The translations under genes were made by a program, and so were the position numbers. This document shows, in pieces, positions 9,897 to 14,032 of a stretch of DNA of 14,032 bases. The stretch is taken from contig JADGJA010000609.1 in NCBI GenBank assembly GCA_027596035.1, positions 1 to 14,032 on the forward strand, in the 5' to 3' direction. The notes under the pieces are model-generated. The model was not told the origin of the DNA and searched no databases. It worked only from the letters and a program-made list of their open reading frames with translations. Within the stretch, counting starts at the first letter, position 1. The number at the start of each line of letters is the position of its first letter. Source of the DNA: Thoreauomyces humboldtii. Taxonomy: Eukaryota; Chytridiomycota; Chytridiomycetes; Spizellomycetales; Powellomycetaceae.

Positions 9897-11504
9897 TCAA
9901 ATGAGCACCTCGACCTCGATGAAGTCGCCGTCCTCGTTCTCCACGAGCAAACACTGGACCTCGCGAGTCTTCGTCAGTGAGGATGCCGCGAAACCTCCCA
10001 CCTCCTGCTTCGTCTTGAACAGATGGGAAAGTTGATGCTGAAGCTGGGGAGGAGTGAATGGGGTCGCCTTCTTGAGGGTCGGACCGGCCGCCATGTTATT
10101 GCCGGTGACCCAGGTGCCTCGGATAGGTCGTTCCAGTTGCTTCGGATGATCGCTTGCGACGGGGACGCTGATGACAATGGGAGCAACACAGACCTGCTGC
10201 TGCTGCTCAATGTGTTCTATGGGAAGTGGGATGACATTTCGAGGAAAGGAATGGTCTGTTGTGACTTCCACGGCGACAGCGCGTGGCGCTTCATGAAAAC
10301 GTCCGCTTTCGTCCTCCACCATCACATAGTCCACGAGACGTGAAGCGGAAGCAGCGACGTTCTGGTGTTGGACGACCTCTTGGCAGGCTATTCTGACAAT
10401 AGGGGTGGAGTCAACGGGGTCGAGAGGGGTGCGATGCCAAGGTGTAAAGGCCGATTCTTCGCGGGCAGATCCCGAGGTGGATATCGGGTCGGGAGCGAAA
10501 ACGACGGAGTCGCGAGCTTGTATACGAGCTACGAGATCAGGGGAAGGAGAAATGGGAACCTGGTGGTCACCGGAAACGACGGGGTGGCCAGCTTGAATAC
10601 GAGCTTGAATACGAGCTACGAGATCACAGGAAGGTGTAATGGGAAGCTGATGTTCACCGCCAATGTGCATGTCCCGGGCCGTCCTTGTAGACCGGGTTGC
10701 GGAGACGGCGGGGACGAGCTTGAGGAATTCGGCTTTCTTTTGCATCCAGAGGTCGATGTCTGCTCTGGAATTCCTAGATATTGCCTCGCTCAGCTCCCTC
10801 AAGATGGACATGAATTGACGGCTATGCTCTCCGCAGAAGGTCTGCAGCCCGGTTGACAGGGGCGAACACCGTTTCCTGTGGCAAGTGCGCTTGCCGCTTT
10901 GACCACCGAACGACAGCGGTTGCTTCTGATTCTGCGGTGGAGGGGATTGCATCGGAACGCTTGACCTGCTCGACTCCACCCGCGCAACCACCTTTTTGAA
11001 CAAGTTTGTTTTCGTCTGCACCTTCTTCAACAAGCCAGAGACGGGGTCATGTGGCTCAGTCCTCTTCCTCACGAGGACTTTGACCAACGTGCTTGACGAA
11101 GCGACCGGATGGATCGAGGCACCTTCCCGGGTGACTCCACGGAACGAGGGGTCGAGCCGAGTGGCGGTCAGCCACGCCGATGGTACTGGCTTGAGGGACT
11201 TGAGGCGAGGGCAGTTGTCATCTGCCCTTCGGCCGTGCGGCATGGCACAATGGATCTGCGAGTTTCTCGGTAATAGACGTTGCGCGGCGTCTTGTGCATC
11301 CTGTTTGGCCCGTGTCAGAATCTGCTCGCACCTTTCCTGCGGACGACTGGCTTGTTCCTCCTCCGTTTCTGGTCTCGTGACCACGGAAAATGAAGTGGTC
11401 GGCTCGTGCCACGCTTCAGGATCTCGCAAGGTCAAGGGGTGCTGCCAGCTCCAGCTGCATGTGGAGGCAGGAGCAGACAATCTTCCATTACCCAGCCTTG
11501 CCAT
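9897..11504 (-). CDS. Unrecognised protein with an internal repeat, about 535 aa
   Basis: An uninterrupted reading frame of over 1.6 kb runs on the minus strand to a TGA at 9899-9897. The first in-frame ATG is at 11504, though the open frame continues upstream. I do not recognise the family. No transmembrane segment or signal peptide is evident. A Lys-rich segment (about residues 155-180) and a Cys/His/Lys/Arg-rich patch (about 200-225) precede a probable helical segment (about 228-260). Two copies of a roughly 29-residue repeat follow (about 280-335). The consensus V-E-[DN]-E-x-G-x-F-x-E appears twice, at about 395-405 and at the C-terminus (521-530). Much of the protein looks disordered. 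An alternative model adds an upstream exon (11874-11752, beginning MWQDFRNH) spliced by a GTAAGT donor to an acceptor before 11543, in phase. Unlike the other genes it has no intron inside the long frame. It may be a lineage-specific gene; a fortuitous open frame cannot be wholly excluded. Confidence 0.6.
   Translation of the reverse strand: MARLGNGRLSAPASTCSWSWQHPLTLRDPEAWHEPTTSFSVVTRPETEEEQASRPQERCEQILTRAKQDAQDAAQRLLPRNSQIHCAMPHGRRADDNCPRLKSLKPVPSAWLTATRLDPSFRGVTREGASIHPVASSSTLVKVLVRKRTEPHDPVSGLLKKVQTKTNLFKKVVARVESSRSSVPMQSPPPQNQKQPLSFGGQSGKRTCHRKRCSPLSTGLQTFCGEHSRQFMSILRELSEAISRNSRADIDLWMQKKAEFLKLVPAVSATRSTRTARDMHIGGEHQLPITPSCDLVARIQARIQAGHPVVSGDHQVPISPSPDLVARIQARDSVVFAPDPISTSGSAREESAFTPWHRTPLDPVDSTPIVRIACQEVVQHQNVAASASRLVDYVMVEDESGRFHEAPRAVAVEVTTDHSFPRNVIPLPIEHIEQQQQVCVAPIVISVPVASDHPKQLERPIRGTWVTGNNMAAGPTLKKATPFTPPQLQHQLSHLFKTKQEVGGFAASSLTKTREVQCLLVENEDGDFIEVEVLI
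10515..10661 (-). repeat. Two-copy coding repeat with a 12-bp internal duplication
   Basis: Two diverged copies, offset by 87 bases, lie inside the orphan gene. Both encode a block of the form G-[ED]-H-Q-[LV]-P-I-[TS]-P-S-x-D-L-V-A-R-I-Q-A-R. The upstream-in-protein copy carries a perfect direct duplication of 12 bases (10590-10601 and 10602-10613), which doubles the residues ARIQ in the protein. The duplications preserve the reading frame. Confidence 0.85.
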
Positions 11505-12080
11505 AAAGGCGTGAGCATGAGCATCCTCAGCGGTGACGGAAGGCTGCAGCAACGGTGGGTAAGCTACACGTCACGACCAGTCACACTTTCTTTGCATGCA
11601 ACTACAGTATATGGCTCCGTTGCCTTACCATTACTTATAGACTTTGGAAGCTAGTACGTGAGTGGGCTTGAAATCCTCGTGAGGCTCGAAATTCCAGGAC
11701 TCCTGGGTCGAGGCCCGGGGGAGTGTCAGCAAGGAATCGCTGAAGACTTACGAGATGCTGCGGGACGTCTGAAGTGCAGCTGCGCACAAGATATGAGGGG
11801 ACCCCCTGCAACAGCGGAAGAGCGGGATGAGATACAGGGCGGAGTAATGAGTGATTCCGAAAGTCCTGCCACATACTGGTGGGCTGCTAGAAGAGATGCT
11901 GAGAAGGATGTACAAGACATGGGAGGTGGGAGGCAGAGAGGTTCATGGCCTCGGCGGCCTTTTGGCTGCGCGTTCGGGGGACGGCTGTCGAAACTGTGTG
12001 AACTAACAACACCGGCCGTCCGTTGTCCTCCCAGAAACCATCACCCAACTCTCCGATTATAGGGTCCTACAGGAGCAAGG
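11505..12080. promoter_or_regulatory. Divergent intergenic region, orphan / TSNAXIP1-like gene
   Basis: These 576 bases separate the proposed starts of two outward-facing genes. The region may also contain a 5' exon of the orphan (11874-11752 on the minus strand). A plus-strand frame near 12034-12080 reads like coiled coil but meets a stop at 12082-12084. GC-rich patches occur at 11940-11990. No TATA box or RNA gene is evident. Confidence 0.4.
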
Positions 12081-14032
12081 ATGATGCGGGCAGAGTCTGT
12101 CACTCCAAGCGAAGATGGAGGAGGTCAAGGAGGGACAAGTCACGGTCCAGATCGCTTTCGATACGTGGAATCTTTCAGGTAAGGCCACCCGGGACCTGCA
12201 GCCAGGGTCGTGCGCAGCACGTTCACTTTAGTAACGTTCGCATCACTTTGTACATCCACTGCGTACAGTCCAGAAGATGCTTTGTCGTTCGATCCAGATC
12301 TCAGCAAAGTCACTGTCACTGCCTATGACATGCTCATGCCACGCGCGGCCGAGCCCCCGGGGCGGGACGCGCAACGTCAACCGAGGGTGGGATGGGGATC
12401 CAGGCCGTCCAGCGCTTCAACGGGCGGAAGGAAGCCGCCGACAGCTGGCAGCGGGAACGTCAGTACGAGTGTCAAGGTCCTGTATCCGGGAGACAAGACG
12501 AGGCCACAGTTCCTGGTCGGGATCCTGCACTATCTCAAGTCAGAGATGCGGCACCTGGGAGCTGACGTGTGAGCAATCCCCTGTCGAGCGGACTCGAGGT
12601 GATGGCAGACCTCTCACTCTTGACTCCTGGCAGAGCACCGGCAGGAGACCCACGGCGTCTCCAAGTGTACCGAGAAGTCTTCGGTAACTAATAATCGACA
12701 GCCATTAAAGCCTTTGCTTCCATGCCGGGACTGAGATGAACTATCTCAGATCGGTTCATACGAGAGTTCAAGACGTACGAGCCGCTTTTGAGTGATGTCA
12801 AACGTGAATATGATATGGCTCTTGAGGCTCAGCAGGCCGAGCTGAGCAAGCTCTATCCATCTGCTGTGAGTGCTTAGTGGAAGGAATGGTTCTCGTAGTT
12901 CTGGCTTCACAACCGAGGTCAATTGCCAACCAGGGCCAGCTCGCAGTGCAGCGTTATCAGGCGGCGCAGGAGATGGATGCAGCGAGAGACGAATCTCAAC
13001 GGTTGCTCGATGCTCAAATGTAAAGCCCTTCATTGGCTCGTTTCGTTTCCAGGCGGAGATCTGACGAACTGTACATTGTCCGACAGCCGCTCAACACATG
13101 AGGCACAGCACCGGTCGACCGTTCTCGAGTCTGAGCTCGAAAGTCTTCGACATCAGCACGAGAAGCTGGCTGAAGAGCTCAGACGTCGTGATGCCAGGAG
13201 CGAGGTAAGGTTCCGTTTAAAGACTCTCAAGTCTTTCTCGCCACTTTTCCAACTGCCACTGGCTCTCACTCACTAACGGAAAACTGTTCCACGGCAGCAT
13301 AGGAATACGTCTCCTTCAAACTCGCAGAGTCTGCAGCCGCTCTCCACACCCTCGAACGACACCGGCAGGAAGAACTCCGAGTAAAGGACGTATCGATATC
13401 GGACCTGCAGAGAGCGCTACGGAAGGCACACGAGGACATGGCTGGACTTGCTGAGACGATAGAAAAAAGTCGAGTGAAGTTTGCGGGATCCGTTGCGAAG
13501 GGAGTGTACGACGCTGTTGTCGAAGAGAGAAACGTAGCGAGACTACAGTGCGCGGAGCTTCAAAGAGAGGGAGACCAGAGGGACGCTGCTGTACGACGGG
13601 TGGAAGAAGAAAGAAGTTTGTTGCTGGACTCGCTGAAGAGAGCCAAGGATGACAGGGTTCGTGTTTCCCGAAGCGTTTTGCTTGACAGCGGGAGCATACT
13701 ACTGCGAATTTGGGCTGAAACTTTCCCTTCTCTTTTCTAGTTCCCAGACTGGGAGTATATTGAGTCACTTTGCCCATCCGGGATTCAGCAATGGGAGATT
13801 CTCTGCAAGGACAAGGACTACAACGACTCGATCATTTTGCTTATTCGTGAACTGGTCCGTGCTCAGACAGCGAAAGGTTTCTCCCGTGGCAAAGACATGG
13901 ATCAGATGGGCTACGTCGAATCCGAGGAAAGATTCTTTGTCGGATTGGGGATGACAGCTGCAGTGCCGAAACATCTAAGGTATTCTCAAGAACTCTATAC
14001 ACGCTAACGCAACACTGACAGCGGTTTGCCCC
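12081..14032 (+). CDS. TSNAXIP1: TSNAXIP1-like coiled-coil protein (probable flagellar/ciliary association), partial
   Basis: Proposed exons are 12081-12178, 12269-12568, 12634-12683, 12750-12865, 12934-13019, 13087-13204, 13303-13656, 13741-13979 and 14022 to beyond the edge (at least 457 codons). TSNAXIP1 was named for binding translin-associated factor X and is expressed in testis; its family tracks ciliated organisms. The N-terminal family domain lies at about residues 110-190: PQFLVGILHYLKSEM, RRLQVYREVFDRFI and EFKTYEPLLSDVKREYD. A long coiled coil rich in Glu, Arg and Gln follows (about 190-372). A second conserved block begins FPDWEYIESLCPSGIQQWEI and ends ERFFVGLGMTAAVPKHL (375-453), also matching the human protein. 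Splice phases agree at all joins. The 5' end is uncertain: an alternative start at 12115 in another frame, joined to an acceptor at 12273, also reaches the same downstream frame. The last intron is only 42 nt, with a CTAAC branch-like site. Confidence 0.85.

Noticed and set aside
9990..10065. QLQ-domain-like segment in the orphan protein (FTPPQLQHQLSHLFKTKQ)
   Set aside because: The opening FTxxQL agrees with QLQ domains, but the following conserved Leu, Gln and Lys positions do not line up, so the resemblance is too weak to call.
10365..10856. Plus-strand ORF of 163 codons opposite the orphan gene, and another at 10996-11514
   Set aside because: Both are much shorter than the minus-strand frame and look like antisense shadows; their repeats simply mirror those of the minus frame.
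11658..12062. Plus-strand ORF of 134 codons before the TSNAXIP1-like gene
   Set aside because: No family resemblance, unusual Gly/Arg/Cys composition, and no splice solution that joins it convincingly to the downstream exons.

Overview
The window is nuclear DNA from a fungus. Seven of its eight protein genes are broken by short GT-AG introns. I reconstruct 27 introns, mostly 54-102 nt, with one of 194 nt and one of 42 nt; several carry a CTAAC-type branch site. Genes are packed at about one per 1.75 kb on both strands. Most are conserved housekeeping genes. The last gene is a homolog of TSNAXIP1, a family otherwise associated with cilia and flagella, which suggests a zoosporic (flagellated, chytrid-like) fungus rather than a yeast or mushroom lineage. 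That placement is inference. The long C run at the left edge suggests a contig end.

Layout, left to right: (1) HSF1-type heat shock transcription factor (+, 357-2383). (2) Small nuclear ribonucleoprotein Sm D2 (-, 2708-3424). (3) NSE2/MMS21 SUMO ligase of the SMC5/6 complex (-, 3810-4841). (4) SLC35C2-like nucleotide-sugar/triose-phosphate transporter (+, 5128-6812). (5) Signal peptidase complex subunit SPC3 (-, 6948-7796). (6) Ribosome biogenesis protein RRS1 (+, 8220-9418). (7) An unrecognised, intronless or nearly intronless protein of about 535 aa with an internal repeat (-, 9897-11504). (8) TSNAXIP1-like coiled-coil protein (+, from about 12081, running off the right edge).

The genes do not form a pathway. 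They include a stress regulator, a splicing factor, a DNA-repair SUMO ligase, two secretory-pathway membrane proteins, a 60S assembly factor, an orphan and a probable flagellar protein. Three divergent pairs share compact intergenic regions: NSE2/transporter (286 bp), SPC3/RRS1 (423 bp) and orphan/TSNAXIP1-like (576 bp). Three pairs converge: HSF1/SmD2, transporter/SPC3 and RRS1/orphan. I saw no mobile element, CRISPR array, tRNA or rRNA.

Exon joins were worked out by hand from reading frame, splice consensus and recalled family sequences. The joins in SmD2, NSE2, SPC3, RRS1 and the transporter restore continuous, family-like proteins with consistent phase throughout. The 5' ends of the orphan and of the TSNAXIP1-like gene are the least certain parts.
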